A stretch of 6,275 bases of DNA from positions 1-6,275 of the forward strand of contig JBHIXX010000059.1 in NCBI GenBank assembly GCA_041984585.1. The letters run 5' to 3'. The stretch is from Pseudolysinimonas_A sp041984585 (lineage in GTDB: Bacteria > Actinomycetota > Actinomycetes > Actinomycetales > Microbacteriaceae). Positions 1-5,884 of the stretch are shown one piece after another (positions within the stretch are counted from its first letter, which is position 1; each line of letters begins with the position of its first letter). A program made the translations under genes and the position numbers. The notes beneath the pieces were generated by a model. The model worked only from the letters and a program-made list of their open reading frames with translations. It ran no database searches and had not been told where the DNA came from.

Positions 1-168
1 AACCTGCTCGACCTCGCCCGACTCATGGTGACCGCCGCGATCCGGCGCGAGGAGTCGCGGGGCGCGCACGACCGGCTCGATTTCCCCGAGACGCGGCCCG
101 AGTTCGCGCACCGCGTCGCCTGGGCGGTGCCGGCCGAGCGCATCCTGCCGGCGGAGGTGCTCGCGTGA
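1..168 (+). CDS. nadB: L-aspartate oxidase, C-terminal end (partial)
   Basis: This is the last 55 codons of an L-aspartate oxidase, the FAD flavoprotein that oxidises L-aspartate to iminoaspartate, the first step of de novo NAD synthesis in the cytoplasm. The frame is open from base 1 and ends at TGA 166-168. The visible part is the C-terminal helical domain of the succinate dehydrogenase/fumarate reductase flavoprotein family. It contains the typical signature REESRGAHDRLDFPE (residues about 16-30 of the fragment), where Ser-Arg-Gly-Ala-His is the conserved stretch near the active site. The FAD-binding domain lies outside the window. The stop overlaps the nadC start by four bases (GTGA), which indicates translational coupling. 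Family assignment rests on this motif plus the following nadC; a fumarate reductase flavoprotein is much less likely in this setting. Confidence 0.9.
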   Translation, partial: NLLDLARLMVTAAIRREESRGAHDRLDFPETRPEFAHRVAWAVPAERILPAEVLA

Positions 169-1031
169 GCGTCGTCGTCGCGGTCCCCGTCGGAACCGAC
201 GAGATCATCGAGCGCGCTCTCGCCGAGGACGCCCCCTGGGGCGACGTGACCTCCGAGGTCTTCCTGCCGGCCGACGCCGAGGCCGAGGCGACCCTCACCG
301 CCCGCGAGCCGGGGGTGCTCAGCGGCGCGGCCGTGTTCGCCCGCGTGTTCGAGTTCGTCGACCCCCGCATCGAGGTCGAGCTGCTCGCGGCCGACGGCAC
401 CCGGTTCGAGGCGGGCGACGACCTGGCCCGGGTCGCGGGCAACGCGCGCGCCGTGCTGCGCGCCGAGCGCATCGCGCTCAACCTGGTGCAGCGGATGTGC
501 GGCATCGCCGCCGAGACGGCACGCTACGTGGATGCCGCGGCCGGCACGTCGGCGCGCATCGTCGACACCCGCAAGACCGTGCCCGGGCTGCGCGTGCTCG
601 ACCGCCAGGCCGTGCGCGACGGGGGAGGGCACAACCACCGGTACTCGCTCTCGGACGCGGTGCTCGCCAAGGACAACCACCTCGCCGTGCTCGCCGCCGC
701 CGGGGTGTCGCTCGGCGACGCCATCCGTTCCGCCCGCGAGCGGCTCGGGCACACCACCCACCTCGAGGTCGAGGTCGACCGGATCGACCAGATCGAGCCG
801 GTCGTCGCGGCCGGGGTCGACACGATCATGCTCGACAACTTCACCCCCGACCAGCTGCGCGAGGGCGTGCGCCTCGTCGCCGGCCGGGCGCGGGTCGAGG
901 CGAGCGGCGGCGTCTCGCTCGACACGGTCGCGGCCATCGCGGCGACCGGTGTCGACGTGATCTCGGTCGGCGCCCTCACCCACAGCGTGCGGGCCCTCGA
1001 CCTCGGGCTCGACGTCAGCATCCGGGTCTGA
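165..1031 (+). CDS. nadC: Nicotinate-nucleotide pyrophosphorylase (quinolinate phosphoribosyltransferase)
   Basis: Cytoplasmic enzyme that joins quinolinate and PRPP to give nicotinate mononucleotide, CO2 and pyrophosphate, the third step of de novo NAD synthesis. The 288-residue length is normal for the family. An N-terminal alpha/beta domain (about 1-120, with EDAPWGDVTS at 21-30) precedes an open barrel. Visible motifs are ERIALN (101-106), DTRKTVPGLR (134-143), GGGHNHR (153-159), LAKDNH (167-172), EVEVD (201-205), IMLDNF (221-226) and EASGGV (245-250). Arg102, Arg136, Lys137, His158, Arg159, Lys169 and the acidic residues near 201-224 correspond to the substrate- and Mg-binding set known in NadC proteins. 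The GTG start was chosen because GGAGG lies at 153-157, seven bases upstream inside nadB, and because it makes the four-base overlap with the nadB stop. It is co-transcribed with nadB and the cysteine desulfurase gene that follows. Confidence 0.97.
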   Translation: MSVVVAVPVGTDEIIERALAEDAPWGDVTSEVFLPADAEAEATLTAREPGVLSGAAVFARVFEFVDPRIEVELLAADGTRFEAGDDLARVAGNARAVLRAERIALNLVQRMCGIAAETARYVDAAAGTSARIVDTRKTVPGLRVLDRQAVRDGGGHNHRYSLSDAVLAKDNHLAVLAAAGVSLGDAIRSARERLGHTTHLEVEVDRIDQIEPVVAAGVDTIMLDNFTPDQLREGVRLVAGRARVEASGGVSLDTVAAIAATGVDVISVGALTHSVRALDLGLDVSIRV

Positions 1032-1036
1032 TCGCG

Positions 1037-2200
1037 ATGTACCTCGACATCGCCGCCACCACGCCCGTGCGCCGCGAGGTGCTCGAGGCGATGTGGCCGT
1101 ACCTGGCCGGCGGCGTCGAGGGGGTGTTCGGCAACCCGTCGTCGCACCACGAGATCGGCGAGCGCGCCGCCGCGGGACTCGCCGACGCTCGCGCCCGCAT
1201 CGCGGCGTTCCTCGGCTGTCGCCCGGGGGAGGTCGTGCTGACCTCGGGCGGTACCGAGGCCGACAACCTCGCGGTCAAGGGCATCGCGCTCGCCGCGCCC
1301 CGCGGGCGCCACCTGATCACCACGCCGATCGAGCACGAGGCGGTGCTCGCCAGCGCCGACGCGCTGCGGCGCCTGCACGGCTTCGAGGTCGAGACGCTGC
1401 CGGTCGGCGCCGACGGGCGCGTCGCGCCCGAGGCGCTCGCCGCGGCGCTGCGCGACGACACGACGCTGGTCAGCATCCATCACGCCAACAACGAGGTCGG
1501 CGTGGTGCAGCCGATCGCCGAGCTCGCAGCCGTCGCGCGCGAGCGCGGCGTGCCGTTCCACACCGACGCGGTGCAGTCGGCGGGCTGGATGCCGGTCGGC
1601 CTGGCCGAGCTCGGCGTCGACGCGGTGTCGATCGCGGGGCACAAGCTCGGGGCGCCGAAGGGCGTCGGCGCACTGGCCGTGCGCGCCGGGGTGCCGCTCG
1701 AACCGGTGCTGCACGGCGGCGGTCAGGAGCGCGGCCGCCGGTCGGGCACCGAGAACGTGGCCGGGGCGGTGGGCCTGGCGACGGCGCTCGACCTGGCGGC
1801 CGCGACGCGCGACGCCGTGCCGGCCCTGGTGGCCGCGCGCGACGCGTTGATCGCCGCGGTGCTCACGGCGGTGCCGGAGGCGATCCTCACCGGGCCCGCG
1901 TCGACCGGGACCATCGAGACCCGCCTGCCCGGCCATGCCTCTTTCTGCTTCCCGGGGACCAACGGCGAGACCGTGCTGCTCGAGCTGGAGCAGCGCGGCG
2001 TCACCTGCTCCAGCGGGTCCGCCTGCTCGGCCGGCAGCGATGAGCCGTCGCACGTGCTCGTCGCCCTCGGAATCGACCCGGATGTCGCCCGCACCGCCGT
2101 GCGGTTCACCCTTCCCACCGACTTCGGCGTCGACGACGCGGAGGCGGTCGCCGCGCGCGTCGCGGAGGCGGTCGCCGCGGTGGGGTCGCTCGGGCGCTGA
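1037..2200 (+). CDS. Cysteine desulfurase, group I (NifS/IscS type), in the NAD operon
   Basis: PLP-dependent enzyme of 387 residues that converts L-cysteine to alanine and passes a persulfide to iron-sulfur cluster or thiolation acceptors. Fold-type I features: the N-terminal MYLDIAATTPV, SGGTEADN (70-77), His100 in IEH (expected to stack on PLP), Asp177 and Gln180 in HTDAVQ (ring contacts) and the Schiff-base Lys203 in SIAGHK (198-203). The catalytic loop SSGSACSAGS (325-334) carries Cys330. The long loop followed by EPSHVL marks group I, as in NifS and IscS. Cys324 just before it is an extra thiol. The ATG is five bases after the nadC stop with only a weak Shine-Dalgarno, so coupling to nadC is likely. 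The frame stays open upstream inside nadC, but the homology begins at this Met. The position suggests sulfur supply for the [4Fe-4S] cluster of quinolinate synthase NadA; a general house-keeping desulfurase role is also possible. Confidence 0.93.
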   Translation: MYLDIAATTPVRREVLEAMWPYLAGGVEGVFGNPSSHHEIGERAAAGLADARARIAAFLGCRPGEVVLTSGGTEADNLAVKGIALAAPRGRHLITTPIEHEAVLASADALRRLHGFEVETLPVGADGRVAPEALAAALRDDTTLVSIHHANNEVGVVQPIAELAAVARERGVPFHTDAVQSAGWMPVGLAELGVDAVSIAGHKLGAPKGVGALAVRAGVPLEPVLHGGGQERGRRSGTENVAGAVGLATALDLAAATRDAVPALVAARDALIAAVLTAVPEAILTGPASTGTIETRLPGHASFCFPGTNGETVLLELEQRGVTCSSGSACSAGSDEPSHVLVALGIDPDVARTAVRFTLPTDFGVDDAEAVAARVAEAVAAVGSLGR

Positions 2201-2227
2201 TCCGCCCCCCCCGCTCGCACGGCACCG

Positions 2228-2254
2228 CGACCCGACACTCCACCGACCCGACAC
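2228..2254. repeat. Short tandem direct repeat CGACCCGACAC
   Basis: An identical 11-base unit occurs at 2228-2238 and 2244-2254, with a period of 16 bases, in the gap between the cysteine desulfurase gene and the class V enzyme gene. It lies just upstream of the hairpin at 2262-2285. The spacing does not match two helical turns and I see no third copy. It could be a paired protein-binding site, or chance in C-rich sequence. Confidence 0.4.
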
Positions 2255-2261
2255 CCGCCGT

Positions 2262-2287
2262 GGGCCACCCGTGCGCGGGTGGACCTT
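2262..2287 (+). terminator. Likely transcription terminator of the nad operon
   Basis: A strong hairpin 62 bases after the cysteine desulfurase stop. The left arm GGGCCACCCG (2262-2271), TGCG loop and right arm CGGGTGGACC (2276-2285) give seven perfect inner pairs, one G-A mismatch and at least two more G-C pairs. Only TT follows, not a T-run, as is common for terminators in very GC-rich actinobacteria. The structure also covers an alternative GTG start at 2279 for the next gene, which argues against that start. Confidence 0.55.
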
Positions 2288-2320
2288 GCCGCCCGGCGCC
2301 GACCGGCGGATGCTCGGGGG

Positions 2321-3370
2321 ATGACCACTCCCTCCGCCACGCTCGCCGCCGCCCGCGAGCAGTTCGACGCGCCGCCCGGCTACCTGGCGGTCGCCTCGAT
2401 GGGCATCCTGTCGCGCGACAGCGTCGCGGCGATGAAGGACGACCTCGACGCCTGCGCCCAGGGTCGGCGCACGCCGCCCGAGTACGACGCGGTCGTCGAT
2501 CGCGCGCGCGCCGCCTACGCGCGCCTGGTCGGGGTGCCCGTCGGCTCGGTGGCGTTCGGGACGTCCACCGCCACGGCCGGCGCGCTCGTCGCCGCCACGC
2601 TGCCCGACGGCGCCGAGGTCGTGGCGCCGGCCGGGGAGTTCGCCTCCACCGTCCTGCCGTTCCTGCAGGCGCCCGGAGTGCGGGTGCGGTTCGTCGAGCT
2701 CGCCGCGCTCGCCGACGAGATCCGGCCGGAGACCGACCTCGTCGCGTTCTCGCTCATCCAGTCGGCGACCGGAAAGGTGGCCGACCTGCCGGCCGTGCTC
2801 GCCGCCGCCGAGCGGAACGGGGCGCTCACCTTCGCCGACCTGACCCAGGCATCCGGGGTGTATCCCGTCGAGGCGGGACTCGTCGACTACTCGGTCTGCC
2901 ACACCTACAAGTGGCTCTGCTCCCCGCGCGCCGTCGCGTTCCTGACCGTCTCCGACCGGGGCGCCGAGCGTCTCGCGCCGCTGCAGGCGGGCTGGTACTC
3001 GGCGGGCGAGGTGTGGCGGATGCCGTACGTGCCGGGACTCGAACTCGCCTCCGACGCGCGCCGATTCGACGGCACCCCCGCCTGGCAGTCGTTCGTGGGC
3101 GCGGCGCCGGCGATCGAACTCTTCGCCGGGCTCGATACGGGCGAGCTGTGGGCGCACGCGAGCGGACTGGGCGACCTGCTCTGCCGCGAGCTCGGCATCC
3201 CCGAGCAGCACCAGGCGATCGTCACCTGGCCCGACGCCGACGGCGACCATCTGCGCCGCCTCTCCGCGGCCGGGCTCGCGGTGTCGGGCCGGGCGGGGCG
3301 CCTGCGCGCGTCGTTCCACCTGTGGAACGACGAGTCGGACGTCGAGGCGGTGCTGCGGGCGATCCGGTAG
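2321..3370 (+). CDS. Aminotransferase class V-fold PLP enzyme without desulfurase cysteine
   Basis: A 349-residue cytoplasmic fold-type I PLP protein related to cysteine desulfurases and selenocysteine lyases, with unknown substrate. Visible landmarks are GTSTATAGA (80-88, the phosphate-binding region), FSLIQSATGKV (143-153), Asp173 in FADLTQASG (171-179, pyridine-nitrogen contact), Lys197 in HTYKWL (194-199, Schiff-base lysine) and RFDGTPAW (248-255), the Gly-Thr motif of class V enzymes. The C-terminal SGRAGRLRASFHLWN (322-336) matches the segment that in SufS-type enzymes carries the catalytic cysteine, but here there is none. Cysteines exist only at 45, 193, 200 and 288. A desulfurase role is therefore unlikely; an aminotransferase, lyase or epimerase is possible. 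The ATG was chosen over GTG 2279 because the latter lies in a hairpin and lacks a ribosome site, while GGCGGA (2305-2310) precedes this ATG. Flanked by the nad operon hairpin and the glyS promoter, it seems to stand alone; I see no clear promoter for it. Confidence 0.85.
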   Translation: MTTPSATLAAAREQFDAPPGYLAVASMGILSRDSVAAMKDDLDACAQGRRTPPEYDAVVDRARAAYARLVGVPVGSVAFGTSTATAGALVAATLPDGAEVVAPAGEFASTVLPFLQAPGVRVRFVELAALADEIRPETDLVAFSLIQSATGKVADLPAVLAAAERNGALTFADLTQASGVYPVEAGLVDYSVCHTYKWLCSPRAVAFLTVSDRGAERLAPLQAGWYSAGEVWRMPYVPGLELASDARRFDGTPAWQSFVGAAPAIELFAGLDTGELWAHASGLGDLLCRELGIPEQHQAIVTWPDADGDHLRRLSAAGLAVSGRAGRLRASFHLWNDESDVEAVLRAIR

Positions 3371-3395
3371 CCATTCGGCGCACGGTGGCTCGGCG

Positions 3396-3425
3396 TTCAG
3401 CGCGCCGCGATGCCGCCGGTAGGCT
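3396..3425 (+). promoter_or_regulatory. Probable glyS promoter
   Basis: In the 88-base gap before glyS, TAGGCT at 3420-3425 fits the TANNNT -10 pattern of actinobacterial house-keeping promoters. A weak -35 candidate, TTCAGC, lies at 3396-3401 with an 18-base spacer. Transcription would start near 3432, giving a leader of about 27 bases that holds AGGAGA (3443-3448) ten bases ahead of the GTG start. The -35 is poor, so the call rests mainly on the -10 box and its position. No T-box leader or other folded element fits in so short a leader. Confidence 0.5.
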
Positions 3426-3458
3426 TTCGGGGCAACCGACCCAGGAGAGTTCCCACCC

Positions 3459-4835
3459 GTGGCCACACCGCTCGACGCCGTCATCTCGCTCGCCAAGCGA
3501 CGGGGATTCGTCTTCCAAGCGGGGGAGATCTACGGCGGATCCCGCTCGGCCTGGGACTACGGTCCGCTCGGCACCGCGCTGAAGGAGAACATCAAGCGCG
3601 AGTGGTGGAACTTCATGGTCCAGTCGCGCGACGACGTCGTCGGCATCGACTCGTCGATCATCCTGCCCAAGCGGGTCTGGGAGGCGTCGGGTCACGTCGA
3701 GGTGTTCTCCGACCCGCTGATCGAGTGCCAGAACTGCCACAAGCGCTACCGCGAGGACCACCTGCTCGAGGAGTACGAGGAGAAGAAGGGCCGCGCCCCC
3801 GAGAACGGGATGGCCGACATCGCCTGCGCGAACTGCGGCACCCGCGGGCAGTGGACCGAGCCGCGCGCGTTCAGCGGACTGCTGAAGACCTTCCTCGGCC
3901 CGGTCGACGACGAGGCAGGCCTGCACTACCTGCGTCCGGAGACCGCGCAGGGCATCTTCGTCAACTTCGCCAACGTGATGGCCAGCGCGCGGATGAAGCC
4001 CCCGTTCGGCATCGCCCAGGTCGGCAAGAGCTTCCGCAACGAGATCACGCCCGGCAATTTCATCTTCCGCACTCGCGAGTTCGAGCAGATGGAGATGGAG
4101 TTCTTCGTCAAGCCCGGCGAGGACGAGGCCTGGTTCGACTACTGGGTGGATGCGGCCCAGGGCTGGTTCACCGGGCTCGGCCTGCGCGGCGACAACATCC
4201 GCCGCTACGAGCACCCGCAGGAGAAGCTCTCCCACTACTCGAAGCGAACCATCGACCTCGAGTACCGCTTCGGCTTCACCGGCGGCGAGTGGGGCGAGCT
4301 GATGGGCGTCGCCAACCGCACCGACTTCGACCTGTCGACCCATTCGGAGGCGTCGGGGGTCGACCTGTCGTACTTCGACCAGACGACCAACGAGCGCTGG
4401 ACGCCGTACGTGATCGAGCCGGCGTTCGGGCTGACCCGCGCGCTCATGGCGTTCCTGGTCGACGCCTACGCCGAGGACGAGGCGCCCAACACGAAGGGCG
4501 GCGTCGACAAGCGCACGGTCCTGCGGCTCGACCGCCGCCTCGCCCCGGTGAAGGTCGCCGTGCTCCCGCTGTCGCGCAACGAGCAGCTGTCGCCGGTCGC
4601 CAAGGAGCTCGCCGCGAAGCTGCGGCGCAATTGGATGATCGAGTTCGACGACGCGGGAGCCATCGGCCGCCGCTATCGCCGCTACGACGAGATCGGCACC
4701 CCGTTCGCGGTCACGGTCGACTTCGACACGCTCGACGACCAGGCGGTGACCGTGCGCGAGCGCGACACGATGAGCCAGGAGCGCATCCCGCTCGACAAGC
4801 TCACCGGCTACCTCGCCGAGCAGCTCTCCGCCTGA
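3459..4835 (+). CDS. glyS: Glycine--tRNA ligase, single-chain alpha2 type
   Basis: Class II aminoacyl-tRNA synthetase that charges tRNA-Gly with glycine using ATP in the cytoplasm; it should be essential. The 458 residues match the dimeric type of actinobacteria, eukaryotes and archaea rather than the alpha2-beta2 type of many bacteria. The N-terminus has RRGFVFQAGEIYGG (14-27) and the motif 1 region near 30-75. A zinc-ribbon insertion has CQNC at 90-93 and CANC at 123-126. Motif 2 is FRNEITPGNF (192-201) followed by FRTREFEQMEMEFF (203-216), motif 3 is GLTRALM (324-330), and the anticodon-binding domain covers about 362-457. All four zinc cysteines and the motif 2 (Arg193) and motif 3 (Arg327) arginines are present, so the enzyme should be active. 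The GTG start is set by AGGAGA at 3443-3448 and by the usual N-terminus MATPLDAVISLAKRRGF. It appears monocistronic, with its own promoter and hairpins after the stop. Confidence 0.97.
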   Translation: MATPLDAVISLAKRRGFVFQAGEIYGGSRSAWDYGPLGTALKENIKREWWNFMVQSRDDVVGIDSSIILPKRVWEASGHVEVFSDPLIECQNCHKRYREDHLLEEYEEKKGRAPENGMADIACANCGTRGQWTEPRAFSGLLKTFLGPVDDEAGLHYLRPETAQGIFVNFANVMASARMKPPFGIAQVGKSFRNEITPGNFIFRTREFEQMEMEFFVKPGEDEAWFDYWVDAAQGWFTGLGLRGDNIRRYEHPQEKLSHYSKRTIDLEYRFGFTGGEWGELMGVANRTDFDLSTHSEASGVDLSYFDQTTNERWTPYVIEPAFGLTRALMAFLVDAYAEDEAPNTKGGVDKRTVLRLDRRLAPVKVAVLPLSRNEQLSPVAKELAAKLRRNWMIEFDDAGAIGRRYRRYDEIGTPFAVTVDFDTLDDQAVTVRERDTMSQERIPLDKLTGYLAEQLSA

Positions 4836-4846
4836 CCGCGCGCCGA

Positions 4847-4893
4847 CATCCCTCCCACTGGATGGGATGCCGCTCCGTCGTGCCCGCACGGCG
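4847..4893 (+). terminator. Candidate terminator hairpins after glyS
   Basis: Two consecutive hairpins start 12 bases after the glyS stop. The first pairs CATCCC (4847-4852) with GGGATG (4864-4869). The second pairs CGTCGTG (4876-4882) with CACGGCG (4887-4893) around a four-base CCCG loop, with one T-G wobble. Neither is followed by a T-run, so termination is inferred only from position and stem strength. The rest of the gap up to 4932 shows no gene or RNA that I recognise. Confidence 0.4.
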
Positions 4894-4932
4894 CGGTGGA
4901 CTTCGAGGGAACCGCTCTACTCACTATCGGGG

Positions 4933-4961
4933 TAGACAATACCTATCGCCATAGGTAATGT
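4933..4961 (+). promoter_or_regulatory. Sigma-70-type promoter of the MTHFR-purU operon
   Basis: TAGACA at 4933-4938 matches the -35 consensus TTGACA in five of six positions. After exactly 17 bases comes TAATGT at 4956-4961, which fits the actinobacterial TANNNT -10 pattern. The local sequence is clearly richer in A and T than its surroundings. Transcription should start near 4967-4969, giving a leader of about 68 bases before the ATG at 5036. An inverted repeat fills the space between and over the two boxes (separate entry), so the promoter is probably regulated. Confidence 0.7.
4936..4961. promoter_or_regulatory. 26-base inverted repeat, probable repressor operator
   Basis: The left arm ACAATACCTAT (4936-4946) and right arm ATAGGTAATGT (4951-4961), separated by CGCC, pair at 10 of 11 positions. 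The inner seven pairs (TACCTAT/ATAGGTA) are perfect. The repeat begins inside the -35 box and ends with the -10 box, so a dimer bound here would block RNA polymerase. The symmetry is typical of a site for a dimeric helix-turn-helix regulator. I cannot name the regulator family from the site, and no regulator gene is in the window. I see no second copy of this motif here. Confidence 0.65.
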
Positions 4962-4967
4962 TCGATA

Positions 4968-5028
4968 CGACGACGATGTCGTCGACGGACCGGACCGCGA
5001 GCGTCCTCACCCCGTCGACCGGAAGGAC
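4968..5028 (+). promoter_or_regulatory. Folded 5' leader with mutually exclusive stems, possible translational control
   Basis: Stem A pairs CGACGAC (4968-4974) with GTCGTCG (4978-4984) at the predicted transcript start, with a three-base loop. Stem B pairs GTCGACGG (4981-4988) with CCGTCGAC (5012-5019), eight perfect pairs. A and B share 4981-4984 and cannot form together. Inside B, GGAC (4992-4995) can pair with GTCC (5003-5006). Alternatively GTCCT (5003-5007) can pair with AGGAC (5024-5028), masking the Shine-Dalgarno site. This layout would allow an open and a closed state. It resembles no riboswitch class I know, and in GC-rich DNA such pairings can arise by chance, so function is only inferred. 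Confidence 0.35.
5021..5027 (+). promoter_or_regulatory. Shine-Dalgarno site that fixes the MTHFR start
   Basis: GGAAGGA ends eight bases before the ATG at 5036, an ideal distance. This decides the start against the in-frame ATGs at 4958 and 4976. The first lies in the predicted -10 box, hence outside the transcript, and the second lies in stem A. Confidence 0.8.
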
Positions 5029-5035
5029 ACACCGC

Positions 5036-5884
5036 ATGGCCACCATGACCCCCGCCGAGTTGCTGGCTGATTTCTCTCTGGAGATGACCGGGAAGGATGT
5101 TCCGGGTCTTCTGGAGGCTGCTCCGCTCATTCCGCAGGGAACCCGCATCAACGTGACCTTCCTCGGGAACGAGGACCTCGAGATGCGCCTGGCCGCGTCG
5201 AAGGCGGTGCTGGATGGCGGGTTCGTGCCGGTGCCGCACATCTCGGCCCGCCGGATCACCTCGCAGGGGATGCTCGAGGAGTTCCTGGATGCGCTGCAGG
5301 CGCAGGGCACCAGCGCGAACGTGTTCAGCGTGGGCGGCGACCCGTCGGAGCCGCAGGGCCCCTACGCCGACTCCCACGAGCTGATCAAGTCGGGTCTGTT
5401 CTCCCAGTACGGGGTGGAGCACGTGTCGATCGCCGGCTACCCCGAGGGGCACCCCGACATCTCGGACGACAAGCTCTGGACCGCGATCACGGGCAAGTAC
5501 GCGACGCTGACCGAGCAGGGGATGCCGGGCACGATCCTGACCCAGTTCGGGTTCGACGTGGATCCGGTGTTCGCGTGGATCGAGAAGGTGCGCGGTGCGG
5601 GCATCGACCTGCCGATCCGGATCGGCGTTCCCGGTCCGGCGGGCATCAAGCGGCTGCTCGCGTTCGCGGGACGGTTCGGGGTCGCCTCGAGCGCGGGGAT
5701 CGCGAAGAAGTACGGATTCTCGATCACCAACCTGCTCGGCACCGCCGGTCCCGACCGATACATCAAGGATCTCGCCGCGGGCCTCGACCCGGAGAAGCAC
5801 GGCAAGGTCGGGCTGCACTTCTACACGTTCGGCGGACTGACCGCGACCAGCGAGTGGATCCGCGACTTCGAGGCCAAGCTCTGA
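5036..5884 (+). CDS. Methylenetetrahydrofolate reductase-like protein (MetF superfamily, atypical)
   Basis: A 282-residue cytoplasmic TIM-barrel protein of the MetF superfamily, slightly shorter than E. coli MetF (296). Canonical members are FAD enzymes reducing 5,10-methylene-THF to 5-methyl-THF. Matches in order: SLEMT (14-18; Glu16 may be the catalytic Glu of the SFEFFPP region), VPVPHIS (64-70), GGDPSEP (100-106; Asp102 aligned to the folate-contacting Asp of RGDLP), AGYPEGHP (133-140), ILTQFGFD (167-174; Gln170 aligned to the folate-contacting Gln), GVPGPAGI (197-204) and LHFYTFGG (260-267). Departures from MetF are the lack of FFPP, PGPAGI in place of PGILP, and FYTFGG in place of FYTLNR, so the conserved Arg is lost. 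It therefore belongs to a divergent branch, and its physiological direction is uncertain. The start follows GGAAGGA (5021-5027). The stop TGA shares one base with the purU ATG. GAT is used for 6 of 17 Asp codons, against 1 of 24 in nadC. A house-keeping methionine role or catabolic C1 disposal are both possible. Confidence 0.85.
   Translation: MATMTPAELLADFSLEMTGKDVPGLLEAAPLIPQGTRINVTFLGNEDLEMRLAASKAVLDGGFVPVPHISARRITSQGMLEEFLDALQAQGTSANVFSVGGDPSEPQGPYADSHELIKSGLFSQYGVEHVSIAGYPEGHPDISDDKLWTAITGKYATLTEQGMPGTILTQFGFDVDPVFAWIEKVRGAGIDLPIRIGVPGPAGIKRLLAFAGRFGVASSAGIAKKYGFSITNLLGTAGPDRYIKDLAAGLDPEKHGKVGLHFYTFGGLTATSEWIRDFEAKL

Noticed and set aside
497..1036. N-terminal extension of the cysteine desulfurase inside nadC
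   Set aside because: The extension is Arg/Pro-rich shadow sequence; the family homology begins exactly at the ATG at 1037.
2205..2212. Run of eight C as a phase-variation tract
   Set aside because: It lies just after a stop codon and before a terminator-like hairpin, so slippage would change no protein and no evident promoter.
2279..2320. Upstream GTG start for the class V enzyme
   Set aside because: It lies in the right arm of a strong hairpin, lacks a ribosome site, and adds 14 residues with no family character.
524..3496. A 990-codon open frame on the minus strand
   Set aside because: It lies opposite nadC, the desulfurase and the class V enzyme, has Arg/Gly/His-rich low-complexity content and no recognisable domain. 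Stop codons are rare in such GC-rich DNA.
3222..4889. A 555-codon open frame on the minus strand
   Set aside because: It mirrors glyS, has biased composition and matches no family. The + strand gene here has every synthetase motif.
4958..5035. Upstream ATG start for the MTHFR-like gene
   Set aside because: The ATG overlaps the predicted -10 box and operator, and the Shine-Dalgarno site GGAAGGA fits the ATG at 5036.
4836..5035. Glycine or tetrahydrofolate riboswitch
   Set aside because: The predicted leader of about 68 bases is too short for a glycine riboswitch, and I see no conserved core of either class.
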